From the NCBI GenBank assembly GCA_021414245.1, contig JAIOOU010000003.1:778825-842824 (forward strand): a stretch of 64,000 nucleotides of DNA, in the 5' to 3' direction. Origin of the DNA: Chloroflexota bacterium (GTDB lineage Bacteria; Chloroflexota; Anaerolineae; Anaerolineales; Villigracilaceae). Position 1 is the first letter of the stretch. Each line of letters starts with the position of its first letter. A program made the position numbers and the translations under genes. Below, one piece after another: positions 1 through 10,008 of the stretch. The notes under the pieces are model-generated. The model saw nothing but the letters and a program-made list of their open reading frames with translations. It ran no database searches and was not told the DNA's origin.

Positions 1-889
1 TCTGACTGCCTGCTCCCAATCGGCAGTGTCCACCCCCGCGCCGGAGCAGACCTATTCTCTTCCCACGGTGGTTGCCTTGACCGCCCAGGCCATTCTGGCC
101 ACCACGGATGCACTCACGGCGAATGTTCCATTCACCGAGACAGCCGTTCCCACCGAGACACCAGTTCCTCCAACGGCATTGCCAAGCCCAACGCCCACCT
201 TTGCCGCGGGATTCACCGAGCTGGCACAGATCCATGTCATCTCGCCCGGCCCCATGTCCAGTTTGACTTCCCCTTTTAATTTGCAGGTGATGTTGATCTC
301 CGGTGAAAGCGAACTGGTTCAGGTGGACCTGCTTGGCGAGGATGGCAGGGTGCTGCAAAGAAACCTTGAAAAAGTGACCCGCACCTATAACGGCAATTTT
401 CGCAGTTTCCGCATGTCGTTTGAGATCCGGGCCGTTTCGGAGGCCGGCTATATCCGCATCAGCACAAAGGATAAGTCCGGCCGCATCCAGTCTCTGAACA
501 CAATGCCTGTCCTGCTGTATTCAGTGGGCAGCACGCAGATCAACCCGGTGGGCAATACGATCTATGAGCGGGTGATGCTGCACAATATCAAGGACGGCCA
601 GGAAGTCTTTGGTGGGATTCTCGAATTGAAGGGCAGGATCTGGCCTTTCAACGACGAACCGATGATCCTGGAGCTGTTGCTTCCGGACGGGCGTCCGATC
701 GCTTCGCGGATCCTGCCCCTTCAAGGGACAGACACTCAGGATTTTGAAACCACGCTTCCGTACAAAGTCAGCGAGCCGACCCTGGTCCGCTTGACGATCC
801 GCCAGGACAACCCGTTGTTGACCGTGTCGGACCCGGACTTCAAAAAGTTCGTTTATGTGTACACCACCGAGATCCTTTTAAATCCCTAG
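1..889 (+). CDS. Putative lipoprotein, 5' truncated by window edge
   Basis: ORF 26..889; reading frame is open upstream to base 2 and encodes L-T-A-C-S, a lipobox, so the true start lies left of the window. Confidence 0.7.
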   Translation, partial: LTACSQSAVSTPAPEQTYSLPTVVALTAQAILATTDALTANVPFTETAVPTETPVPPTALPSPTPTFAAGFTELAQIHVISPGPMSSLTSPFNLQVMLISGESELVQVDLLGEDGRVLQRNLEKVTRTYNGNFRSFRMSFEIRAVSEAGYIRISTKDKSGRIQSLNTMPVLLYSVGSTQINPVGNTIYERVMLHNIKDGQEVFGGILELKGRIWPFNDEPMILELLLPDGRPIASRILPLQGTDTQDFETTLPYKVSEPTLVRLTIRQDNPLLTVSDPDFKKFVYVYTTEILLNP

Positions 890-933
890 AATTGCTTGCC
901 AAAAAAAGTCGGAATGGTATAATGCAGTCCGTC

Positions 934-1007
934 CGGGGTGTGGCTCAGACCGGTAGAGCGCACGGTTCGGGTCCGTGAGGTCGGAGGTTCAAATCCTCTC
1001 ACCCCGA
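934..1007 (+). tRNA. tRNA-Pro (anticodon CGG)
   Basis: CGGGGTG/CACCCCG acceptor stem, CACGG-TTCGGGT-CCGTG anticodon arm, GGAGG-TTCAAAT-CCTCT T arm. Confidence 0.93.
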
Positions 1008-1020
1008 CACATTAGTTTTG

Positions 1021-1054
1021 CACCGCCTAACCCGAGGGCGGTGCTCCTTTTTTA
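1021..1054 (+). terminator. Rho-independent terminator after tRNA
   Basis: CACCGCC..GGGCGGTG hairpin followed by CTCCTTTTTT. Confidence 0.75.
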
Positions 1055-1168
1055 AGGGTCGGGTCATCCAACGAAGACAGGCGGGAGGGTGACGTTTGTC
1101 AGCAGACACAAACCCGTCCAGATACTATAATCAAGCCGGTAAAGTGTCAAATATTTCGGAGATTCAGC

Positions 1169-2284
1169 ATGCCAGCTTATCAGAACGTTCCAATAAAAAA
1201 AATAGCCATCAGTACCGGTGGCGGCGATGCCCCGGGTTTGAATGCGGTGATCCGGGCTGCAACCATTTCAGCGATCCGGCGTGGCTGGGAAGTATATGGG
1301 GTCCGCGACGGATTTCATGGAATTCTATTGCCCGAGGAATATCCCGACGGTGGTTTCATATCACTTACGCGTGAGAAGGTCAGCGGAATTACGCATCTCG
1401 GCGGGACGATTCTGGGGACCAGTAATCGCAACAATCCGCTGAAATATCCGATGATGCGCCAGGACGGAACCATTGAGGAAGTGGACCGCACGGATGAAAT
1501 TGTCCGCGGTTTTCGGTTGCATCACATCGATGCCCTGATTACCGTGGGCGGTGACGGCTCGCTCGCGATCGCCAGTGTCCTTTCCCAAAAAGGATTACGC
1601 CTGATCTCCGTTCCCAAAACCATTGACAATGACCTCGACAAGACGGAAGTCACCTTCGGTTTTGACACTGCTGTTGGATTTGCCACGGAGGCCCTGGACC
1701 GTCTGCATTCGACGGCGGCATCGCATGGCCGGGTGATGGTCGTCGAAGTGATGGGAAGATATGCAGGCTGGATTGCCCTGCACTCGGGAGTGGCAGGCTC
1801 CGCGGATGTGATTCTGATTCCGGAAAATCCCTATGATATTCACAAGGTGGTGGAGAAAATCAAGGAACGCGAAGCCCGCGGAAATAAATTCACCATTGTG
1901 GTGGTTGCGGAAGGCGCATCCCCGGTGGGCGGGGGAGTATCGGTGGTGGAGCATGAAGCGGGTCGGGCTGAACGCCTGGGGGGCGTCGGTGAAAAAGTCG
2001 CGGCCGAAATCCACGCCATCTCAGGCAAGGAAACACGGGTGGTCGTCCTTGGACATTTGCTGCGCGGGGGCTCCCCGACATCGTTTGACCGTCTGACCGC
2101 CCTGCGTTTCGGCGCTGCGGCGGTGCGGGGGCTGGAGGAAGGGCAGGGCGGTGTTATGGTCGCGCTCGACCCGCCGCACGTAAAATATGTGCCGATCGAG
2201 GATGCCATTGGGAAAATGAAAATGGTTCCCATGCATTCGGATATTGTTTTGACCGCTCTTGACCTGGGTATTTCCTTCGGCTAA
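1169..2284 (+). CDS. pfkA: 6-phosphofructokinase
   Basis: ISTGGGDAPGLNAVIRA, GGDGSL, PKTIDNDLDKT motifs of the PFK family. Confidence 0.93.
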   Translation: MPAYQNVPIKKIAISTGGGDAPGLNAVIRAATISAIRRGWEVYGVRDGFHGILLPEEYPDGGFISLTREKVSGITHLGGTILGTSNRNNPLKYPMMRQDGTIEEVDRTDEIVRGFRLHHIDALITVGGDGSLAIASVLSQKGLRLISVPKTIDNDLDKTEVTFGFDTAVGFATEALDRLHSTAASHGRVMVVEVMGRYAGWIALHSGVAGSADVILIPENPYDIHKVVEKIKEREARGNKFTIVVVAEGASPVGGGVSVVEHEAGRAERLGGVGEKVAAEIHAISGKETRVVVLGHLLRGGSPTSFDRLTALRFGAAAVRGLEEGQGGVMVALDPPHVKYVPIEDAIGKMKMVPMHSDIVLTALDLGISFG

Positions 2285-2369
2285 TTAAACGGGCAGCCCT
2301 TGCGGGCCTCCAGTTGACAAAACCTTTTTGTCGGCTATAATTAGTTTGTTGCTCCAACATACTAATTAT

Positions 2370-3602
2370 ATGGCCAAGACAACTTCGGACCAAACCTTTG
2401 TACGGGAAATAAACTTATCCAGCGTGTTGAGGCTGATCCATACCCAGTCGCCCATTTCCCGCGCACAGATCGCTGTCTTGACCGGACTGAACAAATCCAC
2501 TATTTCCAGCCTTGTGGACGAGTTGCTTGCGCAGAAGCTGATCCATGAAACAGGCAGTAATTCCGGAGCCGCCGGCCGCCCGGCCACCTGGCTCGAGATC
2601 AACCCCGAAGCAGGTTTGATCATCGGCGTGGAACTTGGCGTGGATTTTATTTCCGTCGCCGTAACAGATTTGCTGGGCAATATTATCTGGCGTAAAAAGG
2701 AAGATGCAGACCCGGCCGATGGACAGGAAAAGGTGCTTGCCCAGACGCTTCGGATCGTAAAAGATGCAATGGATGTCAACAGGAAAAAAGGCGGGTATTT
2801 TTTTGGCCTTGGCCTTTCCACACCCGGGACCGTGGACCTGGATCAGGGACTTTTGATCTTTGCTCCGAACCTGCACTGGCACGATGTGCCGTTCCGAAAA
2901 ATATTCCACGAACACACCAACCTCAGGATATTCATTGAAAATGATGCCAATGCCGCCGCGATTGCCGAGCATTTATTCGGGGCCGCGCGCCAGACGCAGA
3001 ATTTTGTCTTTGTCTTTGCGGGTGTTGGCATTGGCGGCGGATTGTTCCTAAACGGCAAGCTATATCGCGGAAGAAATGGATATGCGGGTGAGATCGGTCA
3101 TTCGCCCATCATGGCCGAACCCTCGCAGACGGTTTGCCACTGTGGCAATCGCGGATGCTGGGAAACCTATGCCAATCAATACTCCATTATTCAGCGTGTG
3201 CAGGCGCGCCTGGAAGTCAAACGGAACAGCATCATCCCCAAAATGATGGCGGAACAAAATGCGCCCCTTTCCATTCCGCTGATCAAACAGGCAGCCGACC
3301 TGGGGGACCAGGAAGCCAGGGAATCCTTTTCCGAAGCGGGTCATGCCATGGGGCAGGGATTTGCCGGCCTGATCAATATCTTCAACCCCGAGAAAATCAT
3401 CCTTGGCGGCCCGCTCAGTATTGTGGGGGAATACCTTCTGCCTGCGATTAAAGAGACGATCGCGCGTCATGCCCTGCCGGAAATTGATCAGCAGGCCGAG
3501 GTGCAGTTATCCACTTTTGGGCCTGACGCGAGTCTAATCGGAGCCATCGCCATCGTTGTGGACGATGTATTATCCAAACCCATGAATCTTGAAAGGAGGT
3601 GA
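2370..3602 (+). CDS. ROK family transcriptional regulator
   Basis: N-terminal winged-helix (SPISRAQIAVLTGLNKSTISSLVDELL) plus ROK kinase-like fold with CHCGNRGCWE zinc motif. Confidence 0.9.
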   Translation: MAKTTSDQTFVREINLSSVLRLIHTQSPISRAQIAVLTGLNKSTISSLVDELLAQKLIHETGSNSGAAGRPATWLEINPEAGLIIGVELGVDFISVAVTDLLGNIIWRKKEDADPADGQEKVLAQTLRIVKDAMDVNRKKGGYFFGLGLSTPGTVDLDQGLLIFAPNLHWHDVPFRKIFHEHTNLRIFIENDANAAAIAEHLFGAARQTQNFVFVFAGVGIGGGLFLNGKLYRGRNGYAGEIGHSPIMAEPSQTVCHCGNRGCWETYANQYSIIQRVQARLEVKRNSIIPKMMAEQNAPLSIPLIKQAADLGDQEARESFSEAGHAMGQGFAGLINIFNPEKIILGGPLSIVGEYLLPAIKETIARHALPEIDQQAEVQLSTFGPDASLIGAIAIVVDDVLSKPMNLERR

Positions 3603-3681
3603 TTACCCGCCCGCCCCGCCATTCCCATCAAAGAACTTTATGTTCGTCAACCATTCAAACATATAATTACTGGAGAGAAGA

Positions 3682-5007
3682 ATGAAAAAAAATCTACTCG
3701 CTCTTTTGAGCATATTGATGATCGCGTCCTTCGCGATCGTCGCCTGCGGTGGCGCTGCCACCGAGGCTCCCGCCATGACCGAAGCGCCTGCAGCGACTGA
3801 AGCACCTGCTGCGACTGAAGCGCCCGCCGCGGCCGACAAGGTTGAAGTATTTTCGTGGTGGACTGGCGGCGGTGAAGCTGCTGGTCTGGCCGCCATGCAG
3901 ACCGTTTTTTCTGCGGCCTATCCCAACATTGAGTTCATCAATGCTGCAGTCGCTGGCGGCGCCGGCACCAACGCGCGCGCCGTGCTTGCCACCCGCTTGC
4001 AAGCTGGTGATCCCCCGGATAGCTGGCAGGGTCATGCCGGCCAGGAACTGATCGGCACCTATGTAGCTGGCGGCCAGATCGAACCTTTGAATGATCTCTA
4101 TGCGGCCGAGGGCTGGCTGGATGTCATGCCCAAGACGCTCATCCCGCTTATCTCCAATGATGGCAATATTTATTCCGTTCCGGTCAACATTCACCGCGCC
4201 AATGTACTCTGGTACAACCCCTCCGTCCTGAGCGCCAATGGCGTGGAAGTCCCCACCACCATGGATGAATGGTTTGCCGCGATGGATACCTTGAAGGCCG
4301 CCGGCGTTCAACCTCTGGCCCTTGGTGAACAATGGACCAAGATGCACCTGATGGAAACCGTTTTGCTCGGCACCCTCGGCGCTGATGCCTACAACGGTTT
4401 ATGGGATGGCACCACCGACTGGGCCAGCCCCGAAGTCAAGGCCGCTTTGGACAACTATGCCAAAGTCCTGACCTATGCCAACAGCGACTCCTCCTCCCTT
4501 TCCTGGCAGGATGCCGCCCAATTGGTGATCAACGGCGACGCCGCCTTCAACGTAATGGGCGACTGGGCCGAAGGCTATTTCCGCGAATTGGGCAAGACCC
4601 CCAAGACCGATTACGGCTGGGCGCCCACTCCCGGCAGCAGCGGCGTGTTCCAGTTCCTGTCTGACTCCTTCGTTCTGGCCGTCGGCGCTCCCCATCCGGA
4701 TGGCGCCATGGCCTGGTTGAAGATCGCCGGTTCCAAGGAAGGCCAGGAAGCGTTCAACCCTGTCAAGGGTTCGATCTGCGCCCGCACCGACTGCGACAAA
4801 TCACTCTTTGGTGAATACCTGCAGTCCGCCATGGACGATTGGTCCTCCAACGTTGTGGTCGGCTCCCTTACCCATGGTGTGGTGGCCAACGACTCATGGA
4901 AGACCGAGATCGATACCGCCCTTGGCTTGTTCATCGCGGATGGTAATGTGGACGGCTTCCAGGCCGCCCTTGTTGCCGCCTGCGCCAGTTCCGGGCCCTG
5001 CAAATAA
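3682..5007 (+). CDS. Sugar ABC transporter substrate-binding protein
   Basis: Lipoprotein signal (IVACGG), EVFSWWTGGGEAAGL..., followed by two permeases. Confidence 0.9.
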   Translation: MKKNLLALLSILMIASFAIVACGGAATEAPAMTEAPAATEAPAATEAPAAADKVEVFSWWTGGGEAAGLAAMQTVFSAAYPNIEFINAAVAGGAGTNARAVLATRLQAGDPPDSWQGHAGQELIGTYVAGGQIEPLNDLYAAEGWLDVMPKTLIPLISNDGNIYSVPVNIHRANVLWYNPSVLSANGVEVPTTMDEWFAAMDTLKAAGVQPLALGEQWTKMHLMETVLLGTLGADAYNGLWDGTTDWASPEVKAALDNYAKVLTYANSDSSSLSWQDAAQLVINGDAAFNVMGDWAEGYFRELGKTPKTDYGWAPTPGSSGVFQFLSDSFVLAVGAPHPDGAMAWLKIAGSKEGQEAFNPVKGSICARTDCDKSLFGEYLQSAMDDWSSNVVVGSLTHGVVANDSWKTEIDTALGLFIADGNVDGFQAALVAACASSGPCK

Positions 5008-5024
5008 GGCTTAGTGTTAGAATC

Positions 5025-5063
5025 GTTGAGGCTCCGTATATACGGAGCCTCAACCCTTTTTTA
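5025..5063 (+). terminator. Intercistronic hairpin/terminator
   Basis: Perfect inverted repeat GTTGAGGCTCCGTAT/ATACGGAGCCTCAAC then CCCTTTTTT, between SBP and permease genes. Confidence 0.75.
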
Positions 5064-5083
5064 TAACTGAAACGAGGCCCGCC

Positions 5084-5971
5084 ATGTTCAGAGATAAAGA
5101 TCGTTTTCTAAACATCCTTCTTATCTCGCCATCCATTTTGGCTATTTTGATTTTTGTATACGCATTTATCGGCTGGTCGGTGCGCGTATCACTGAGTAAA
5201 TGGAAGGGCCTGACTGCGGACTATACGTGGAATGGAATTAAGAACTATCTTGACCTTTTTGCTGATCCCCGCTTTCATGTGGATATTCGCAATACGTTGA
5301 TCTTCACGGGTGTGTTCGTATTTGGCAGTATTCTGCTTGGATTTACCCTGGCAGTCATGCTTGACCAGGGCCTGAAGGGCGAAGGCTTTTTCCGCAGCCT
5401 GTTTTTGTTCCCAATGGCGATTTCCTATATTGTCACCGGCGTGGTCTGGCGCTGGTTGATGAATCCCGCCGCGGGCTCCCGCACCAGCGGACTTAATTTG
5501 TTGTTTACCAACATGGGTCTGGACTCGCTTGTCAATAAATGGCACACCACCCCCACCTGGGGCATCGCGGCCATTGCGCTCGCAGCCATCTGGCAGATGT
5601 CTGGATATACCATGGCCCTTTATCTGGCCGGCTTGCGCGCGATCCCGGAAGACTTGAAGGAAGCCGCCAGGATCGATGGCGCCAGCGAGGTGCAGATCTA
5701 CCGTCATATCATGCTGCCCCTGCTCTCTCCAGTCACGCTCTCCGCGTTGATCATTCTTGGACACATGTCCCTCAAGGTCTTTGATTTGATCGTGGCTGTC
5801 GCCGGCAAGCAGCTGCCGCTGGATGTACCGGCCATTTATATGTGGCAGATCACATTTGACGGCCTGTTCTATGGGCGCGGCGCAGCTGTCGGCATTCTCC
5901 TGCTCATTAGTATTGCTGTCCTTATTATTCCTTATATTCGCTACACCCTCAAAACAGAGGCGGAACAATGA
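5084..5971 (+). CDS. Sugar ABC transporter permease (MalF type)
   Basis: EAARIDGASEVQIYRHIMLPLLSP EAA loop, multiple TM segments. Confidence 0.9.
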   Translation: MFRDKDRFLNILLISPSILAILIFVYAFIGWSVRVSLSKWKGLTADYTWNGIKNYLDLFADPRFHVDIRNTLIFTGVFVFGSILLGFTLAVMLDQGLKGEGFFRSLFLFPMAISYIVTGVVWRWLMNPAAGSRTSGLNLLFTNMGLDSLVNKWHTTPTWGIAAIALAAIWQMSGYTMALYLAGLRAIPEDLKEAARIDGASEVQIYRHIMLPLLSPVTLSALIILGHMSLKVFDLIVAVAGKQLPLDVPAIYMWQITFDGLFYGRGAAVGILLLISIAVLIIPYIRYTLKTEAEQ

Positions 5972-6789
5972 AGACCCGATTACGCCTGGGCAAATACTGG
6001 CTTTATATCCCGCTGGTCTTTATGACCGTTTTCTATTTGCTTCCACTGTACATCATGATCATAACGGGCTTCAAGAGTTTCGCGGAAATCGACCTGAAGA
6101 CGATGTGGAATCTTCCGCAGGGCATCGCCTTTGACAATTACATCGAGGCCTTTTCCAAGCTCGCACCCTCCCTGTGGAATAGTTTTGCCATGGTCATCCC
6201 GGCCGCCCTGATCTCCTCCGCGCTGGGTTCCTTGAACGGTTTCGTGCTTGCCAAGTGGAAATTCCGCGGTGCAGACGTGGTTTTTCCCATTATCCTTTTC
6301 GGGATGTTCATTCCCTATCAAAGCATCCTTATCCCGCTGGTGCAGTTCATGAACCTGGTCGGAATCAAGGGCCTGCCGGGCCTTGCTCTTGCGCACATTA
6401 TCTACGGGATTCCGATCACCACACTGACCTTCCGCAACTATTACGCCAGCCTGCCGCAGGAACTGCTTGAAGCGGCAAAGATCGATGGCGCCGATATGCT
6501 TGGAATTTACCGCTACATCCTGCTGCCGATCTCCATGCCGAGTTTTGTGGTGGTGTTGATCTGGCAGTTCACCTCCGCCTGGAACGACTTTCTCTTTGCC
6601 GTGGTGCTGACGGGCAATCGGGATTGGCCGATTACGGTTGCACTAAATAACATGGCTGGAAGCCAGATCATTTCCTGGAATGTGCAAATGGCCGGATCGC
6701 TCCTTGCTGCGCTTCCGACCCTGCTCGTTTACATATTCCTGGGTCGTTATTTCCTGCGCGGCCTCCTTGCCGGTTCTCTCAAGGGCTAG
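5968..6789 (+). CDS. Sugar ABC transporter permease (MalG type)
   Basis: EAAKIDGADMLGIYRYILLPISMP EAA loop; overlaps the preceding CDS by ATGA. Confidence 0.9.
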   Translation: MKTRLRLGKYWLYIPLVFMTVFYLLPLYIMIITGFKSFAEIDLKTMWNLPQGIAFDNYIEAFSKLAPSLWNSFAMVIPAALISSALGSLNGFVLAKWKFRGADVVFPIILFGMFIPYQSILIPLVQFMNLVGIKGLPGLALAHIIYGIPITTLTFRNYYASLPQELLEAAKIDGADMLGIYRYILLPISMPSFVVVLIWQFTSAWNDFLFAVVLTGNRDWPITVALNNMAGSQIISWNVQMAGSLLAALPTLLVYIFLGRYFLRGLLAGSLKG

Positions 6790-6838
6790 GGGGGGGTATT
6801 CGCGGATTTCCGGCCTGACCGGATCTGTAAGAGGCAGT

Positions 6839-8008
6839 ATGGAATTAAATCCTGTATTTTCAATGCTTGGACGCAGGCTGCGTTTGGCTGTTATCGGCGG
6901 CGGACCGGGGTCTTTTATCGGAGCCATGCACAGGCAGGCCGCCAGGCTGGATGACCGCTACGAAATTGTCACAGGTGTTCTTTCCTCTGATCCCGAAAAA
7001 TCAAAAAATGCGGGCCGCGAGCTCGGATTTGCTGCTGATCGATTGTATTCCACGGTGGGTCAATTACTGCAGACTGAGGCCGTCCGTCCGGATGGGGTGG
7101 ATGTGGTCGCCATCATGACTCCGAATGACAGTCATTTTGAGTATGCCATGGCTGCCCTTGAATGCGGATTTGATGTCATTTGTGACAAGCCGATGACCAA
7201 CACCCTTCAGGAAGCGGAAGTTTTACATGACAAGGTCCAGCAATCCGGACTGGTTTTCTGCCTGACTCATAATTACACAGGATATCCAATGGTCCGCCAG
7301 GCGAAAGCCATGATCGAGGATGGGCAGTTGGGAGTCATACGGCTGGTTCAGGTGGAATATGTTCAGGGCGGAAAAGCCGATGAAACAAAACCAATGCCCG
7401 ATGTGATGACCTGGAAATACGATCCGATCCGTGGCGGTCCATCCCGGGTCATGGGCGATATTGGAACCCATGCCCATAATCTGGTCCGATTTATTACAGG
7501 TCTTGAATTATCCGAAGTTTCCGCGGAGATCGGGACGATCGTTCCCGGCCGGCTCATTCATGACTTTGCCGGGGCCCTGCTTCGATTTGAGAATGGTGCC
7601 CGGGGAAATTTCTGGGTGACCCAGGCTGCTGCCGGCGTGGAGAATTGTCTCCGTATTCGGGTCAGCGGCAGCAAAGGCAGTCTGGAATGGATGCAGGAAT
7701 TTCCCCAAAGCTTGACTTTTAAACCCTTGCAGGGTCCTTCCCAAACCAGAACGCCCAACGGTCCCGGGACCTTGCCGCTGGCTGCGCGTTCCAGCCGGAT
7801 CGTCGCCGGGCACCCTGAGGGATTTCACGAAGCCTTTGCCAATCTGTATTCAGATGCAGCGGAAGTGATCAGTGCCCGTCGCGCTGGAAAGGAGGCCGAC
7901 CCCTTGGCTTCTTATTTTCCGAATTCCCTGGATGGGTTGCTGGGAATCCGTTTTGTGGAAAGTGTGATCCAATCCAGCAAGGCTGACGGTAAGTGGACCC
8001 AATGTTGA
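6839..8008 (+). CDS. Gfo/Idh/MocA family oxidoreductase
   Basis: RLAVIGGGPGSFIGAMHRQA nucleotide-binding motif; CDKPMTNT; ATG at 6839. Confidence 0.9.
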   Translation: MELNPVFSMLGRRLRLAVIGGGPGSFIGAMHRQAARLDDRYEIVTGVLSSDPEKSKNAGRELGFAADRLYSTVGQLLQTEAVRPDGVDVVAIMTPNDSHFEYAMAALECGFDVICDKPMTNTLQEAEVLHDKVQQSGLVFCLTHNYTGYPMVRQAKAMIEDGQLGVIRLVQVEYVQGGKADETKPMPDVMTWKYDPIRGGPSRVMGDIGTHAHNLVRFITGLELSEVSAEIGTIVPGRLIHDFAGALLRFENGARGNFWVTQAAAGVENCLRIRVSGSKGSLEWMQEFPQSLTFKPLQGPSQTRTPNGPGTLPLAARSSRIVAGHPEGFHEAFANLYSDAAEVISARRAGKEADPLASYFPNSLDGLLGIRFVESVIQSSKADGKWTQC

Positions 8009-8077
8009 TTCCCGGTGGATGGCCTCCGGATCGTGCAACTCCTGTTGGCATGGGTCTGTGGTTTAGGGAGATGAAGC

Positions 8078-9061
8078 ATGCAATATCGTGAACTTGGAAG
8101 AACGGGGTGGCAGGTTTCAACGGTCTCGTTTGGGGCGTGGGCAATCGGCGGTTCATGGGGCAATGTGAATGACAGGGATTCGCTGGCCGCGTTGCATCGT
8201 TCCATCGATCTGGGAGTGAATTTCATTGATACTGCGGATGTGTACGGTGACGGCCGGTCCGAGAGGCTGGTGGCTCAGTTGCGCAGGGAGCGCAAGGAGA
8301 CCATTTATGTGGCAACCAAAGCCGGCCGCCGTCTCGACCCGCATGCGGCTGGCGGATACAACCGTATAAATCTGACGTCCTTTGTGGAACGCAGTTTAAA
8401 AAACCTTAATGTGGAAGCCATTGACCTATTACAACTGCATTGTCCTCCGACCCAGGTGTATTACATGCCGGAAACCTTTGGTGTGCTGGACGACCTTGTC
8501 AGTGCCGGAAAATTACGCCATTATGGCGTAAGCGTCGAGAAGGTCGAGGAAGCCTTAAAGGCGGTGGAATATCACAATGTTCAAACCGTGCAGATCATTT
8601 TCAACATTTTCCGGCAGCGCCCCTCAGAATTATTCTTCAATGAGGCAATTCGCCGCAAAATCGGAATTATTGTGCGGGTCCCGCTTGCGAGCGGATTGCT
8701 GACCGGCAAACTATCGGCAAAATCCACCTTTGAGTCAGATGACCACCGGTCTTTCAATCGCAACGGGGAATCCTTTGACCGGGGGGAAACCTTTTCAGGC
8801 GTGGATTATGGGACCGGATTGCTGGCCGTGGATGAACTTCGGGCCCTGGTTCCTTCGAGCTGGAGCATGCCGCAATTTGCACTTCGCTGGATCTTGATGT
8901 TTGAAGCGGTTACATGCACGATCCCGGGGGCGAAAAGTCCCGCCCAGGCCGAGGACAATATTGCCGCATCGGATTTGTCCGCCCTCGATCCAGGCGTGAT
9001 GAAAAAAATTCGCTCCATATACGATGCACATATTCGTGAACTTGTGCATAATCATTGGTAG
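8078..9061 (+). CDS. Aldo/keto reductase
   Basis: MQYRELGRTGWQVSTVSFGAWAIGG, FIDTADVYGDGRSE, IDLLQLHCP. Confidence 0.92.
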   Translation: MQYRELGRTGWQVSTVSFGAWAIGGSWGNVNDRDSLAALHRSIDLGVNFIDTADVYGDGRSERLVAQLRRERKETIYVATKAGRRLDPHAAGGYNRINLTSFVERSLKNLNVEAIDLLQLHCPPTQVYYMPETFGVLDDLVSAGKLRHYGVSVEKVEEALKAVEYHNVQTVQIIFNIFRQRPSELFFNEAIRRKIGIIVRVPLASGLLTGKLSAKSTFESDDHRSFNRNGESFDRGETFSGVDYGTGLLAVDELRALVPSSWSMPQFALRWILMFEAVTCTIPGAKSPAQAEDNIAASDLSALDPGVMKKIRSIYDAHIRELVHNHW

Positions 9062-9097
9062 AAACCGCCATTTGAGGCCGGATTCCAAAACATTAAA

Positions 9098-9949
9098 ATG
9101 AACAAGCGCATCCTGAAAAATGATTTTGTCCAGATCGAATATTTAACAGACTCCCTTCGAATTGTTGGGCTGACCCCGGCCGGCAAAAAAAATTTGCTGG
9201 CGGATCTGAGTGATTTTCCGCCGATCCCAACGCCTTACGGAGAATTTCGTTTCCGCGGCGGACATCGCTTGTGGCATGCCCCGGAGGCCATGCCGCGGAC
9301 TTATGTGCCGGATGCCGGCAAAATCACCATCACAGAATTTTCAGACGGGGTTCTGCTCGAAGCGCCGGTGGAATCCGGAACTGGAATCAAGAAGAAAATT
9401 GAAATCCGCCTCGCCAGGGATGAACCTTCGATCCGGTTGATCCATACCCTTGTCAATGATGGCTTGTGGACGGTTAAATTGGCGCCCTGGGCGATCTCCC
9501 AGTTTCGATTGGGTGGAACGGTGATCCTGCCGATGCCGGTTGAGAATGTGGATTCCCAAGGGCTGCTCCACAATCGCCAGTTTTCATTCTGGCCGTATGC
9601 CCATATTAATGATCCGCGATTTCAGATGAATGACCGGTTCGCATTCTTGGACGCGAAGGCGCTTCTGCCCCCGTTCAAGATGGGATATTTTAACCGGCAT
9701 GGATGGATGGCCTACTGGATGGATGGTACGCTGTTCCGAAAGTCATTCGATATTCAGGCTGACCTGCCTCACCCGGATAATAATTGCAATGCGGAAGTTT
9801 ATTGCAACGATCAGTTTGTGGAACTTGAAAGCCTTGCGCCACTGGTGAAATTAATTCCCGGCGGCGCAGTCACTCACACGGAGATATGGGATATCCTGCC
9901 GGGCCTCGATACGCTGCCGGCAGAGATTCGGAATGCTTTGACCGTGTAA
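9098..9949 (+). CDS. Conserved protein, possibly DUF4380/aldose-epimerase-like fold
   Basis: Intact 283-aa ORF inside the sugar operon; family is a guess from general character. Confidence 0.6.
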   Translation: MNKRILKNDFVQIEYLTDSLRIVGLTPAGKKNLLADLSDFPPIPTPYGEFRFRGGHRLWHAPEAMPRTYVPDAGKITITEFSDGVLLEAPVESGTGIKKKIEIRLARDEPSIRLIHTLVNDGLWTVKLAPWAISQFRLGGTVILPMPVENVDSQGLLHNRQFSFWPYAHINDPRFQMNDRFAFLDAKALLPPFKMGYFNRHGWMAYWMDGTLFRKSFDIQADLPHPDNNCNAEVYCNDQFVELESLAPLVKLIPGGAVTHTEIWDILPGLDTLPAEIRNALTV

Positions 9950-10008
9950 TCAAGCTTGCAGGAAAATCACAGGCTTTATATGAATCATTAGACAATTGGA
10001 ATGCACTC

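Noticed and set aside
934-1007. tRNA-Pro as attachment site of a genomic island
   Set aside because: No adjacent integrase and no repeated 3' tRNA segment noticed; flanks look like ordinary chromosome.
2328-2369. Extended N-terminus of the ROK regulator (MSAIISLLLQHTNY...)
   Set aside because: The sequence upstream of 2370 looks like promoter/leader (TTGACA...TATAAT-like); homologous start is more likely at MAKTTSDQ.
1361-6396. Antisense ORFs opposite pfkA, ABC transporter and A2M genes
   Set aside because: They overlap well-supported genes in high-GC coding sequence and have no recognisable domains.
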